Of a stretch of DNA of 64,000 bases, positions 18,106 through 27,401 are shown in pieces (position 1 is the first letter of the stretch; each line of letters begins with the position of its first letter). The position numbers were made by a program, and so were the translations under genes. This stretch comes from Aminobacterium sp. MB27-C1 (lineage in GTDB: Bacteria > Synergistota > Synergistia > Synergistales > Aminobacteriaceae). A model generated the notes under the pieces. It ran no database searches and had not been told where the DNA came from. It saw nothing but the letters and a program-made list of their open reading frames with translations. The stretch lies in the NCBI RefSeq assembly GCF_030908405.1, contig NZ_CP133089.1:1054001-1118000 (forward strand), written 5' to 3'.

Positions 18106-20013
18106 TTGATTCGTGATATGCTCAGACTTGCCATATGGGGAGTTACAAGTCGAAAAACCGAAATCATAGAAAAATTACATGATTTCGGCGTTTTGCATCT
18201 TGAGTTCCCACGTTCCACAGAAATGACAACACCTCAGCTTGATCAGCTCAGACTTTTAAGAGGAAAGCTTTTGGGGATGTTAGAATCATTAGAATGGAAA
18301 GAATGGTCTGAACTAACAGAAAATGATATAACTACATCTCGCGAAAAAATCAAATTACCCTTTAATGAAATAATGACTGAGATAAATGAAAGTCTCGATA
18401 AATTTTCTGAGCGACTTACTCAGACGATAGAAGAGAGAAATTCTTTACGTGAGTTATATCTCAAATTGAAGAGATCACAAGACATTCTTTATCATTTTCA
18501 TTCCTTTGTGAAAGAAGAAGCAGATCAAGGTAATGTTGCTTCGTTGTGGTGGGTTGATAAAAAAGAGATATCGGAAATACTCACCTCTCTTCGTACCGAA
18601 ATTGTACGTGTGACACCTGTAAAAGATAGAGAATACCTTCGTTATCATTCGTATACTCCTAATGAAAATGAGACACTTCTTGCTATAAGCGTTCAGGATT
18701 TAGCTCGTGAAATAGTGACAAATTCTTTGCGTTCATATGGTGCCATACATTGGAAAGCCCCTGCAGGATATGAGCGAGATGTGTTACTTGACTCAACGGA
18801 AGCTATAACAGAAGGATTACGATGGATACCCCTGCGCCTTGAAGAATTGCAAGCTAACTTAAAAGAGACGGCTCGCGTTTGGGGGCCTCATTTCGCATCA
18901 TTATATATTTTGGCAGACGAGCGCTTAGAAGAGCTCCTCGTTGAAAAATCAGCTCATTCTTTTGATAGTGCTTTTCTTATTGAAGGATGGCTTCCTGCGG
19001 ATGAGCTAGAAGCCACACTTACCAATCTAAAAGGAACTTTCGGGAATGAAGTATTTGTTCAGTGGAGATATCCCTCCACTGAAGAATGGAATAAGGTACC
19101 TATATCCCTTTCGAATAAAGCTTTCTTCCGGCCTTACGAGCTTTTTTTAAAATTGCTGCAACCACCTCGTTATAAAACTGCTGACCCTACAGCTATGATT
19201 GCCTTGTTTTTCCCCTTTTTTGGGGGATGTATGGTAGGAGATATGGGGTACGGAGCTATAATTTTGTTATTAGGATGGTGGCTCTACCGAAAAAAAGAGA
19301 AAAGAATTATATCTGATCTAGGATATATACTCATTTCTTTATCGATTTGGAGCATCATTTGGGGACTTGCTTACGGCGAATTTTTTGGTGATGTAGCCCA
19401 TCGTCTTTTCCACCTTGAACCTCTATGGGTAGAACGGTCTCACGCCGTTATGCCTGTCATGGCTTTTACAATAGCATTGGGTGCTGCTCATATTATATTA
19501 GGGTTACTGATAGGTTTTTATGAAGGAATAAAAGCGAAAAATAAACATATATGGATGGAAAAATCTGGAAATCTGCTGGTACTTATTGCTTTGATAAGTA
19601 CCCTAGTGAGTTTGAAAGGATGGCTTCCCCATAGTTTCTTTACAATATCTATGTCTATTTTAATCGTTGGTCTTGTTCTTCTTGTTGTTGGGGGAGGAAT
19701 AGGTGGTCTTGTAGAATCTTTCGGTGCTGTGGGAAACATTTTAAGTTACGTGCGTATCGCCGCAATAGGACTTTCATCTGCTATACTTGCTCTTGTTGCA
19801 TCAAAGTTTGTTGATGTTTTTGGCCTTTCGATCTTAGGTTTATTCCTTGCTTTATGTATTCATTTACTCAATTTTGTTCTAGCTATAGGTGGGGCAAGTA
19901 TACACTCAGCCCGATTACATTATGTAGAGTTTATGGGGAAATTTTACTCTGGTGGCGGTAAAGACTACAAACCATTTTCACGGAGGAGGGAACTTCGATG
20001 GAAAAAGGAATAA
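18106..20013 (+). CDS. ntpI: V/A-type ATPase subunit I (a-subunit homologue)
   Basis: Membrane stator carrying the ion half-channels. 635 residues: an N-terminal cytoplasmic arm with coiled coils (about 1-330) and a C-terminal half with seven to eight membrane segments, including PTAMIALFFPFFGGCMVGDM, YGAIILLLGWWLY and the conserved NILSYVRIAAIGLSSAILA helix with the channel arginine. TTG start preceded by GGAAG. Overlaps the c-subunit gene by 16 bases. Confidence 0.92.
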   Translation: MIRDMLRLAIWGVTSRKTEIIEKLHDFGVLHLEFPRSTEMTTPQLDQLRLLRGKLLGMLESLEWKEWSELTENDITTSREKIKLPFNEIMTEINESLDKFSERLTQTIEERNSLRELYLKLKRSQDILYHFHSFVKEEADQGNVASLWWVDKKEISEILTSLRTEIVRVTPVKDREYLRYHSYTPNENETLLAISVQDLAREIVTNSLRSYGAIHWKAPAGYERDVLLDSTEAITEGLRWIPLRLEELQANLKETARVWGPHFASLYILADERLEELLVEKSAHSFDSAFLIEGWLPADELEATLTNLKGTFGNEVFVQWRYPSTEEWNKVPISLSNKAFFRPYELFLKLLQPPRYKTADPTAMIALFFPFFGGCMVGDMGYGAIILLLGWWLYRKKEKRIISDLGYILISLSIWSIIWGLAYGEFFGDVAHRLFHLEPLWVERSHAVMPVMAFTIALGAAHIILGLLIGFYEGIKAKNKHIWMEKSGNLLVLIALISTLVSLKGWLPHSFFTISMSILIVGLVLLVVGGGIGGLVESFGAVGNILSYVRIAAIGLSSAILALVASKFVDVFGLSILGLFLALCIHLLNFVLAIGGASIHSARLHYVEFMGKFYSGGGKDYKPFSRRRELRWKKE

Positions 20014-20216
20014 TAGCACTTGCAGCAGCCTTGGCTGTTGGAATCCCTGCTTTTGCTACAGCTATGGCGCAGGCCAAGATAGGTAGTGCAGGAGCAGGAA
20101 CAATAGCTGAAAAGCCTGAAACGGCTGGTGTAATGATTATTCTTGAAGCTATACCCGAAACTATGGTTATACTTGGTTTCGTTGTAGCTATCATGTTGAT
20201 TTTACAATTTGCCTAG
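19998..20216 (+). CDS. ntpK: V/A-type ATPase subunit K (c-ring proteolipid), single hairpin
   Basis: 72 residues folding as one two-helix hairpin, unlike the 16-kDa double hairpin of Enterococcus NtpK. Helix one contains Gln25 (TAMAQAKIG) and helix two the ion-binding Glu54 followed by Thr55 (AIPETMVILG). A Gln in helix one plus Glu-Thr/Ser in helix two are the hallmarks of Na+-binding c-subunits, so Na+ coupling is suspected. Strong AGGAGGG site inside the subunit I gene. Confidence 0.92.
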   Translation: MEKGIIALAAALAVGIPAFATAMAQAKIGSAGAGTIAEKPETAGVMIILEAIPETMVILGFVVAIMLILQFA

Positions 20217-20227
20217 GGGAGATACTC

Positions 20228-20869
20228 TTGGGAGATTTAGTAGCGAGCCAGAATTTGGCCCAATTTATGGATGCTCTGCGAAAAGAACACGAAGAAAGAA
20301 TCGAAACTTTAAAAAAACAGGTCGAAAATGATATTGCTGATGCTATCTCGCTTCGCCGTAGAAGTGTCGAAAAGCGTATTGTCGAGATTCGATCTGCACA
20401 TGATTTAGAAGCAGAAAGATTATTTCAGCGGAATCAACAGAACATCTGTAATCAATTGCGAAAGGATTTTTTTGTTGAATATAATCGCTTAGCGTCAGAA
20501 ATAGAGATGCAGGTAGAAACTGAACTTAAAGAGCTTAAACGCCAACCAGCAAAATATAAAAAGGTTATGGAAAGCATGTTGAATGAAGCTCTTTCTGTTT
20601 GTCCTGCTCCATGTGATGTTATCGTTCACCCCGGGGATGAACCTTTTTTCAATCAAAAGAAAGAGGTTCGCACCGTGAAAGTTGATACAGCCTTAGAATC
20701 ATGGGGTGGCTGTATAGTTATGTCAGAAAAGGGTGACTTTATTGTTGATAACACCTTCAAAACAAGATGGGAAAAGCTTGCGCCCTCTATCATTAGGAAA
20801 TTTGCGATACAAGTTGGGCAGATTCTTGGGAAAACTGAGCTTCTCTCACGAAAATTACGGTTATCTTAA
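20228..20869 (+). CDS. ntpE: V/A-type ATPase subunit E
   Basis: Peripheral-stalk subunit, 213 residues. Long charged N-terminal helix (about 10-115) and a C-terminal alpha/beta domain with the family pattern SWGGCIVMSEKGDFIVDNTF. TTG start 11 bases after the c-subunit stop with GGGGAGAT upstream. Its 3' end overlaps the subunit C gene by about 44 bases. Confidence 0.88.
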   Translation: MGDLVASQNLAQFMDALRKEHEERIETLKKQVENDIADAISLRRRSVEKRIVEIRSAHDLEAERLFQRNQQNICNQLRKDFFVEYNRLASEIEMQVETELKELKRQPAKYKKVMESMLNEALSVCPAPCDVIVHPGDEPFFNQKKEVRTVKVDTALESWGGCIVMSEKGDFIVDNTFKTRWEKLAPSIIRKFAIQVGQILGKTELLSRKLRLS

Positions 20870-21872
20870 CGCCTGCCTTCGAGGGAGAGTTTCTCGCCTT
20901 TTTAAAACAGATGATTATGAAACTATCGCTCGTGGTGACCTAAAGGCTTTTGAACAATTTTTGCTAGAAAGTCCTTATGCTGAGAGTTTTCGCCAAAAGT
21001 TGGTAACACTTCGAAGTGGAACACTGCGACGAATAGAATCGGCGATAGCTCGTGAAGTTTCTCTCCAATTGCGTTTTCTTGGAGATACGGCGCAAGGGGA
21101 AGCAAAAGACCTTTTAGGAGTAATTTTAGCCCGTTCTGACCTAATGAACGGGCGGCTTCTTTTGCGCGCTCTATACACTGACAGTAAACATGGAGAAGAA
21201 CCACAATGGCATGATTATGGGAACTTATCAGCAAACTTCTACAGTGATATATGGCAGAATACAGCAACAGCAACGGATATTATCTCTCGATGTCGGATAC
21301 AAGCCCATCCATACGCTCTTGCTTTAAGCTCTTCTTTTGTGGAACTTGAACGGACAAAAGATCTCATGAAAGCAGAAAGAGTATTACTAACATCAATGCT
21401 TAAGCTTTTTCAGGAGAATGTAAATAAATATTCTTCCAGCAATAGTACTATCCTTTGTGAGTATCTCGGACGATCTATAGATATGTGGAATCTTGGTATA
21501 TGGCTTCGGCAACGCTCGGGCTTTATTCCATCTGAGACAGCTTTAAAACTATATCTTCAAAATGGCCAATGGCTTACTATTAAAAAATTATCTCAAGCTA
21601 CAGTTTTGATGGAGCTTGTACATCAGACTCCATGGCAAGCAATTATTAGAGCTATTGAGAATAGCACTCCTCAAGAATTTCAGCGCGCACTGTTTGTTCA
21701 ATTTATAAAATGGCAAGCTGATCTTTTTCGAGCTAATCCTCTTGGCGTCGAAGTGGGAATGGGATATATAGCCAAATACATTATTGAATGGCAGAATTTA
21801 AATCTTTTATCTGTTGGAATCTCAATGGGGTTACCGGAAAAAGAACTTTTATCTCGTCTTATTCCAGTTTAA
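20826..21872 (+). CDS. ntpC: V/A-type ATPase subunit C (d-subunit homologue)
   Basis: Central-stalk socket joining the rotor shaft to the c-ring. The family N-terminus YGYLNACLRGRVSRLF is clear, so translation should begin just before it: the in-frame TTG at 20826 (protein M-G-K-L-S-F-S-H-E-N-Y-G-Y) gives 348 residues, the expected length. The longer open frame back to 20733 lies inside the subunit E gene and is not credible as coding. Helical throughout. Confidence 0.85.
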   Translation: MGKLSFSHENYGYLNACLRGRVSRLFKTDDYETIARGDLKAFEQFLLESPYAESFRQKLVTLRSGTLRRIESAIAREVSLQLRFLGDTAQGEAKDLLGVILARSDLMNGRLLLRALYTDSKHGEEPQWHDYGNLSANFYSDIWQNTATATDIISRCRIQAHPYALALSSSFVELERTKDLMKAERVLLTSMLKLFQENVNKYSSSNSTILCEYLGRSIDMWNLGIWLRQRSGFIPSETALKLYLQNGQWLTIKKLSQATVLMELVHQTPWQAIIRAIENSTPQEFQRALFVQFIKWQADLFRANPLGVEVGMGYIAKYIIEWQNLNLLSVGISMGLPEKELLSRLIPV

Positions 21873-21898
21873 AGTTAACTTGAAGGACGTGGTTATAA

Positions 21899-22165
21899 AT
21901 GGTTACGCAAGAAAAAAGAGCTATAGCCGTAGGTTCGCAGTTATTTGTAGATCTCTGGAGTCTCGAAGGTTTTGAAGGAATTATATGTGAGAACCCTTCG
22001 GAGATACATGTTGTTTATCGAGAATTACTTGATGAATCTATAGCTTTTATTATTGCGGAAGAGACATGGTTTAGAAATCTGCCCGATAATTACAGAAAAC
22101 GATTTGAAAAAATGCAAAATCCTGTTTGGATACCTTTCCCATCGTTACAGATAGAAACGGACTGA
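21899..22165 (+). CDS. ntpG: V/A-type ATPase subunit F
   Basis: Small 88-residue rotor-shaft subunit. Recognised from its place between subunits C and A and from the alpha/beta pattern IAVGSQLFVDLWSLEGFEG, SIAFIIAEETWF and IPFPSL close to the C-terminus. Slightly shorter than the ~100-residue norm. In the Enterococcus nomenclature this position is ntpG. Confidence 0.75.
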   Translation: MVTQEKRAIAVGSQLFVDLWSLEGFEGIICENPSEIHVVYRELLDESIAFIIAEETWFRNLPDNYRKRFEKMQNPVWIPFPSLQIETD

Positions 22166-22175
22166 GGTGAAAATA

Positions 22176-23942
22176 ATGAGTACACCTTCTTCTGGAATTA
22201 TAACTGGTATATCTGGTCCTGTTATACGTGCTTTTATTCATGCGCCAGTTAAGATGTTTGAAGTTGCTTACGTAGGAAAAAGCAAACTTCTCGGTGAAGT
22301 TATCAGAATCCAGGAAGAATATGTAGATATACAAGTTTATGAAGATACTGGTGGAGTTGCTAAAGGGGAACCTGTTTCTTTTACAGGTGAACTTTTAGCC
22401 GTGGATTTAGGCCCTGGTATTCTTAGCAGCGTACTTGATGGAATAGGTCGTCCATTAAAAGTATTAGGGAAAGATAATATTTACCTTCAAAAAGGAATAC
22501 ACCTTGCAACTATAGATTTTAAGAAAAAATGGCACTTTATCCCTTTAGTCAAAGCGGGCGATAGAGTTGAATCGGGATCGTTTCTTGGATATGTCATAGA
22601 AGGTTCTTATTTACGCCACACTATTATGGCTCCTCCCGGTACTCGTTCGTCAACTGTTCTTTGGGTTGCTTCAGAAGGGGAATATACTGTAGAAGAAAGA
22701 ATATGCCATCTTGATACTGGCGAAGAATTATCCATGAAGCAACGATGGGAAGTTCGCCATGCGCGGCCTGTATTAAATAGACTTCCTTTCGATAAACCAC
22801 TCTTAACTGGACAACGGATTCTTGACACGCTATTTCCTATTGCTATAGGAGGAGCCGCAGTACTTCCTGGAGGCTTTGGCACAGGGAAAACAGTGACTCA
22901 ACAGTCATTGGCTAAATGGTGTAATGCTGACATTATCGTCTATATAGGTTGTGGAGAACGGGGAAATGAGATGACAGAAGTTCTTGAAGAATTTCCAGAG
23001 CTTACAGATCCATTTCATGACGCTCCTCTTATGGAACGAATGGTACTTATTGCAAATACTTCTAACATGCCTGTTGCTGCGCGCGAAGCCAGTATCTATC
23101 TTGGTATGACGTTGGCAGAATATTTTAGAGACATGGGGTATAACGTTGCTATAATGGCAGATTCTACCTCTCGATGGGCAGAAGCACTCAGAGAAATAGG
23201 GGGAAGGCTTGAAGAAATGCCCGGGGAAGAGGGATATCCCGCATACCTGGGAACCCGCCTTGCGCAATATTACGAACGGGCAGGTAGAGCGACATTGTTG
23301 GGATTCCCCGAACGAGAAGGTTCTGTAACTGTTATTAATGCAGTATCACCTCCAGGAGGAGATTTTTCTGAACCTGTCACTCAGGCAAGTCTCCGCTTAT
23401 CCGGTGCCTTTTGGGGGCTTGATAAGCGTTTAGCTCAACAACGTCATTTCCCAGCGATAAATTGGCAACAAAGTTATACTCTTTATGACGACAGCCTAGC
23501 TCCAGTTTTTGAAAAAGAATTAGGTCCCGAATGGAAAAAACTGAAAAGTTATTTAAAAGGAATGCTTGATCGAGAAAAAGTTCTTACAGACCTTGTTCAG
23601 CTTGTAGGTCGGGATGGCCTTTCTGAGAAAGATAAATGGTTATTGGCTCAAGTTGAAACGATAAAAGTTGTATATTTGCAGCAAAATGCTTTTAGCGATA
23701 TAGACGCAAGCTGTTCTATGAAAAAACAGCTTATGCTCCTTAAATTATTACACAGTCTTGATGATATGGTTCAAGGGAGAATAGAATCAGGTTTGCTCTA
23801 TGATCAAATAGCAGATTTTCCCTTGAGAGTAGAACTTTTACGATTGCGAGAAGTTTCTGAAAAAGATATGGAACAACGATATGAATTATGGTTGAAAAAC
23901 TTTGATGCAAAGCTCAATAGTTTGGTGGTGGTTCCTGAATGA
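22176..23942 (+). CDS. ntpA: V/A-type ATPase catalytic subunit A
   Basis: ATP-hydrolysing/synthesising subunit, 588 residues. Contains the N-terminal barrel (ISGPVIRAFIHAPVKMFEVA), the V-type non-homologous insert region (about 115-200), Walker A PGGFGTGKTVTQQSLAKW, Walker B region YNVAIMADSTSRWAEALREI with the arginine-rich loop, and VSPPGGDFSEPVTQ. ATG at 22176 has GAGGTG 7 bases upstream; the earlier GTG at 22167 overlaps that site and is rejected. ATGA overlap with subunit B. Confidence 0.96.
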   Translation: MSTPSSGIITGISGPVIRAFIHAPVKMFEVAYVGKSKLLGEVIRIQEEYVDIQVYEDTGGVAKGEPVSFTGELLAVDLGPGILSSVLDGIGRPLKVLGKDNIYLQKGIHLATIDFKKKWHFIPLVKAGDRVESGSFLGYVIEGSYLRHTIMAPPGTRSSTVLWVASEGEYTVEERICHLDTGEELSMKQRWEVRHARPVLNRLPFDKPLLTGQRILDTLFPIAIGGAAVLPGGFGTGKTVTQQSLAKWCNADIIVYIGCGERGNEMTEVLEEFPELTDPFHDAPLMERMVLIANTSNMPVAAREASIYLGMTLAEYFRDMGYNVAIMADSTSRWAEALREIGGRLEEMPGEEGYPAYLGTRLAQYYERAGRATLLGFPEREGSVTVINAVSPPGGDFSEPVTQASLRLSGAFWGLDKRLAQQRHFPAINWQQSYTLYDDSLAPVFEKELGPEWKKLKSYLKGMLDREKVLTDLVQLVGRDGLSEKDKWLLAQVETIKVVYLQQNAFSDIDASCSMKKQLMLLKLLHSLDDMVQGRIESGLLYDQIADFPLRVELLRLREVSEKDMEQRYELWLKNFDAKLNSLVVVPE

Positions 23943-25318
23943 AGCTCTTTTTAGAAGGTTATCGTTCCATTTCAGAAATAGCAGGACCGCTTATTTTTGT
24001 CTCTGGCATACGTGAAGCAGGTTATGCTGAACTTGTTCGTATAGAAACACCAACAGGTGTTCGATCTGGCCAAATATTACAAATACAAGATGATATTTGT
24101 GTTGTTCAGGTTTTTGATGGGACAATGGGACTCAATGCAGGACAAACTACAGTATGGCTTGATCGTAATGTTGTTAAAATGCCAGTGGGACTATCGCTTA
24201 TCGGGCAAGTCCTTAACGGGAGAGGTCGTCCTATGGATGGCACATCTCTTACATTCGTCGACAAAGAACTCCCCATAACAGGTATGCCTATTAATCCCGT
24301 TCGCAGAACAAGTCCGAATGCTTATGTTGAAACAGGCATATCGACAATAGATATTATGAACACGTTAGTGAGAGGACAAAAGTTGCCAATTTTCTCTGGT
24401 TCGGGACTTCCTGCCAATGAGATTGCTGCTCAAATTGTGCAACAAGCACGTGTTCCCGGACGCGAATCTGAATTTCTTGTTATCTTTGCAGCAATGGGAA
24501 TCACAAGAAGAGAAGCACGTTACTTTATAGATACTTTTGAAGCAACTGGCGCCATAAATAATGGTATTTTCTTTATGAACCTTGCAAGTGACTCAGCTGT
24601 TGAAAGATTATTGACGCCTCGTATGGCCTTAACAGCCGCTGAATATTTTGCTTTTGAAAAAGGCTACGATGTTCTCGTTGTTATGACAGATATGCTGTAT
24701 TATTGCGAATCTCTTCGAGAAATAAGTGCTGCGCGAGAAGAAGTTCCTGGACGACGCGGTTACCCAGGATATATGTACTCAGATTTGGCTGAAATTTATG
24801 AAAGAGCCGGCTGTGTTGAAAATTGTTCGGGAAGTGTTACGCAAATTCCTATTATTACGATGCCTGATGATGATATGACCCATCCTGTTGTTGACCTGTC
24901 AGGCTATATAACAGAAGGACAGATTGTTCTTGATAGAGGACTTCATGACAGAGGTGCATATCCTCCCATCAATGTTCTTCCCAGTTTGAGTCGATTAATG
25001 AATAAAGGGATTGGTAAGGGAAAGACATTCGATTATCATAGATCTCTTGCAGATCAGTTATACGCTTCATATGCCAAGGCACAAGAGCTTTCGCGCCTTC
25101 GATTAATAGTAGGCGACGACGGACTTACTGAAACAGAACACCTCTATTTGAAATTTGGAGAAAAATTTGAGAAAAGTTTTGTCGATCAGAGGGTGACCCA
25201 TCGGACAATAGCAGAATCAGTTGAAATAGCTTGGCAATGTCTTGCTGAACTGCCTCCAAGGGAACTCTATCGACTTCCAGAACACTATATAACAGAAAAG
25301 CTGGGAACCCATGAGTAA
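23939..25318 (+). CDS. ntpB: V/A-type ATPase regulatory subunit B
   Basis: Non-catalytic nucleotide-binding partner of subunit A, 459 residues. The degenerate P-loop region reads FSGSGLPANEIAAQIVQQA (no G-K-T), as expected for B. Other conserved pieces: VLNGRGRPMDG, NAYVETGISTIDIMNTLVRG, MTDMLYYCESLREIS and YPGYMYSDLAEIYERAG. Overlaps subunit A by 4 bases and subunit D by 8. Confidence 0.96.
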   Translation: MKLFLEGYRSISEIAGPLIFVSGIREAGYAELVRIETPTGVRSGQILQIQDDICVVQVFDGTMGLNAGQTTVWLDRNVVKMPVGLSLIGQVLNGRGRPMDGTSLTFVDKELPITGMPINPVRRTSPNAYVETGISTIDIMNTLVRGQKLPIFSGSGLPANEIAAQIVQQARVPGRESEFLVIFAAMGITRREARYFIDTFEATGAINNGIFFMNLASDSAVERLLTPRMALTAAEYFAFEKGYDVLVVMTDMLYYCESLREISAAREEVPGRRGYPGYMYSDLAEIYERAGCVENCSGSVTQIPIITMPDDDMTHPVVDLSGYITEGQIVLDRGLHDRGAYPPINVLPSLSRLMNKGIGKGKTFDYHRSLADQLYASYAKAQELSRLRLIVGDDGLTETEHLYLKFGEKFEKSFVDQRVTHRTIAESVEIAWQCLAELPPRELYRLPEHYITEKLGTHE

Positions 25319-25964
25319 GGGGATTCGACCACCAACAAGAGAACAGTTGCTGGATATTCGTCGTCAAATGACTACGGTTCAATATGGGAAGCAGCTTTTA
25401 GAGAAAAAAAGAGATGCATTGCTACGTGCTTTAGAAGAAGATCGTCGAAATTTTAAAAAGCTTGATGCCCTTTTCAGAGAACATATAAAGCGTATTTCCT
25501 TTGTTTATACTTTAGTCCGAATGTACGAGGGGCAATCTGTTATGCAACTGTTGAAACCTGATGTTGGAAGTTTGAGAGTAACTTCAGAGCGGCATACTCT
25601 CATGGGATGCCGTTTTGCTCAATTTAAGCGAATTGAAGACCGTCGTTTTTCCTTATCAGGCTTAACATATGATCCGGCGATGACATCTCTCTATCTTGAC
25701 GAACTTCTCGACGAAATGAAAAAAGTAGAAAATAAAATATGGACATACATTAATTTAAAGGCTAAACTAACTTCTTTAGAAAAAGAACTATCTAAAACTA
25801 TGATGAAGATAAATACTCTTCAATACAATCTGCTTCCTGAACTGCAAGAAGAAGAGAGCAGAATTCGTGATATTTTGTCAGAAAGAGAACGCCAAGAGCG
25901 TTATGCAATAAAAAAATTATCTAAAAAGAAAAAAAATAAAGTTTATTCTCTTCCACAGAAGTGA
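25311..25964 (+). CDS. ntpD: V/A-type ATPase subunit D (rotor shaft)
   Basis: Central rotor shaft forming a long antiparallel coiled coil, 217 residues. Typical N-terminus (RPPTREQLLDIRRQMTTVQYG then KQLLEKKRDALL) and C-terminal helix with a basic tail (IKKLSKKKKNKVY). Final gene of the nine-gene ATPase operon; rlmH starts 6 bases beyond its stop. Confidence 0.92.
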   Translation: MSKGIRPPTREQLLDIRRQMTTVQYGKQLLEKKRDALLRALEEDRRNFKKLDALFREHIKRISFVYTLVRMYEGQSVMQLLKPDVGSLRVTSERHTLMGCRFAQFKRIEDRRFSLSGLTYDPAMTSLYLDELLDEMKKVENKIWTYINLKAKLTSLEKELSKTMMKINTLQYNLLPELQEEESRIRDILSERERQERYAIKKLSKKKKNKVYSLPQK

Positions 25965-25969
25965 TTCAA

Positions 25970-26434
25970 ATGAAAGTTGTTATAATAGTGGTGAGCCAAC
26001 CAAAAAACCGGAACATTGCAGATTTAATATCCGGATATATGAAGCGTTGTCGTCCGTATATTCCTCTGGAGCTAGAATATGTACCAGAGGCTCGTGGTGT
26101 CTCTTTGGCAGAGAAAGCTAGAGAACAGGAATCAGATGCTCTTTTAAAACGGATAAAAGAACGCGACTATCTTGTCTTATTAGATGAAAAAGGGCAAGAG
26201 TTTACCAGTCCCACCTTTTCTCAATGGTTCTATAAACGAGTAGGGGAAGTAAGGGGGAGACTGGTATTTGTTATTGGCGGTGCATATGGAGTGTCAGAGA
26301 GAGTGAAAGAACGTAGCCAAGAGAAAATATCACTTTCTCAATTGACGTTTCCTCATGAATTGTGTTTACTTTTTCTTACGGAACAGGTATATCGGGCTAT
26401 CGCTATTCATGAGAGAATGTCGTATCATCATTAA
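25970..26434 (+). CDS. rlmH: 23S rRNA pseudouridine-1915 N3-methyltransferase RlmH
   Basis: SPOUT-class SAM-dependent methyltransferase acting on helix 69 of 70S ribosomes. 154 residues. Diagnostic features: [19 protein letters not shown], the knot glycine loop [34 protein letters not shown], and the C-terminal Y-H-H. ATG at 25970 is preferred to the GTG at 25961, which would overlap the ATPase D stop. Confidence 0.93.
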   Translation: MKVVIIVVSQPKNRNIADLISGYMKRCRPYIPLELEYVPEARGVSLAEKAREQESDALLKRIKERDYLVLLDEKGQEFTSPTFSQWFYKRVGEVRGRLVFVIGGAYGVSERVKERSQEKISLSQLTFPHELCLLFLTEQVYRAIAIHERMSYHH

Positions 26435-26462
26435 TCATTTTGATAAAGGGGAGTTATGTGTT

Positions 26463-26771
26463 ATGAAAATGGATAAAATTATGAAGCAAGCTCAGAAAAT
26501 GCAGGCTCAAATGATGAGAATACAAGAAGAACTTGCCCAGGAAAGAGTAGAAGGTAATGCAGGGGGCGGAATGGTCACAGTAGTCGCCAATGGGCAAGGG
26601 GATATTGTCTCTGTAAAAATTGAAAAGGAAGTTGTCAATCCTGATGATATTGAGATGCTTGAAGATCTTGTTCTTGCGGCAGTTTCTGATGCTCTTAAAA
26701 ATAGCAGAGAGTTAGCAAACGCAAGGATGGGGCAAGTATCTGGTGCACTTGGAGCATTGGGGTTAATGTAA
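26463..26771 (+). CDS. ybaB: YbaB/EbfC nucleoid-associated protein
   Basis: 102-residue dimeric DNA-binding protein of the YbaB family, usually next to recR as here. Pattern: [20 protein letters not shown], then [20 protein letters not shown] and [29 protein letters not shown] ends 9 bases before the ATG at 26463; in-frame sequence further upstream lies inside rlmH and lacks support. Confidence 0.92.
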   Translation: MKMDKIMKQAQKMQAQMMRIQEELAQERVEGNAGGGMVTVVANGQGDIVSVKIEKEVVNPDDIEMLEDLVLAAVSDALKNSRELANARMGQVSGALGALGLM

Positions 26772-26772
26772 C

Positions 26773-27393
26773 GTGGCACTTCCAGAGTCACTGTTACAAC
26801 TTGTTACGCTTTTAAAACGCTTGCCGGGAGTTGGAGAAAAAAGTGCCCGGAGGATGGCTTTTTATATTATTCAGCAGCCAGCTTCTTTCTCTGAGGAACT
26901 GGCTGCTTCTCTCCATGGTTTAAAAGACCGCTTATATGAGTGTTCCCAGTGTGGAAATATTACTGACGTCGACCCGTGCGCTATTTGTACAGATCCGTTT
27001 CGTGAAAAAAATATTCTCTGCGTAGTTGAATCTGCTGAAGATTTGTTAAGTATGGAGCAAGCTGGAATTTACAATGGTTTATACCATGTATTAAGAGGGA
27101 AGATATCTCCTCTTGACGGAGAAGACTTACCCCCTTCGGAGTATGAACGTTTAAGAGAGCGTATTATACGTACTCGAGTTCAAGAAGTCATAATAGCAAC
27201 TAACCCTCGAGTTGAAGGTGATTTGACATTCTATTCCCTTCTCTCGGAACTTGAAAATCTTGACATTAAAATCAGTCGCTTAGCCTATGGACTTCCCGTA
27301 GGCGGCAGTATAGAATTTGCCGACAGGATTACATTGCATGCAGCCTTTGAATCTCGTGTGGATGTGAAGAAGAGTATAAATAAGAGGAGGTGA
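26773..27393 (+). CDS. recR: Recombination protein RecR
   Basis: Loads RecA at gaps with RecF/RecO. 206 residues: N-terminal helix-hairpin-helix (LLKRLPGVGEKSARRMAFYI), four-Cys zinc finger (CSQCGNITDVDPCAICTD), Toprim domain (ILCVVESAEDLLSMEQAG ... ILATNP-like IIATNPRVEGD), and C-terminal Walker-B-like SRLAYGLPVGGSIEFAD. GTG start one base after the ybaB stop. Confidence 0.95.
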   Translation: MALPESLLQLVTLLKRLPGVGEKSARRMAFYIIQQPASFSEELAASLHGLKDRLYECSQCGNITDVDPCAICTDPFREKNILCVVESAEDLLSMEQAGIYNGLYHVLRGKISPLDGEDLPPSEYERLRERIIRTRVQEVIIATNPRVEGDLTFYSLLSELENLDIKISRLAYGLPVGGSIEFADRITLHAAFESRVDVKKSINKRR

Positions 27394-27401
27394 GAGGATT
27401 C

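Noticed and set aside
20733-20825. Extended N-terminus for ATPase subunit C
   Set aside because: The extra 31 codons lie inside the subunit E gene and precede the family's natural N-terminus.
26355-26462. 36-codon N-terminal extension of YbaB
   Set aside because: It overlaps the rlmH coding region in another frame and YbaB normally starts at the ATG chosen.
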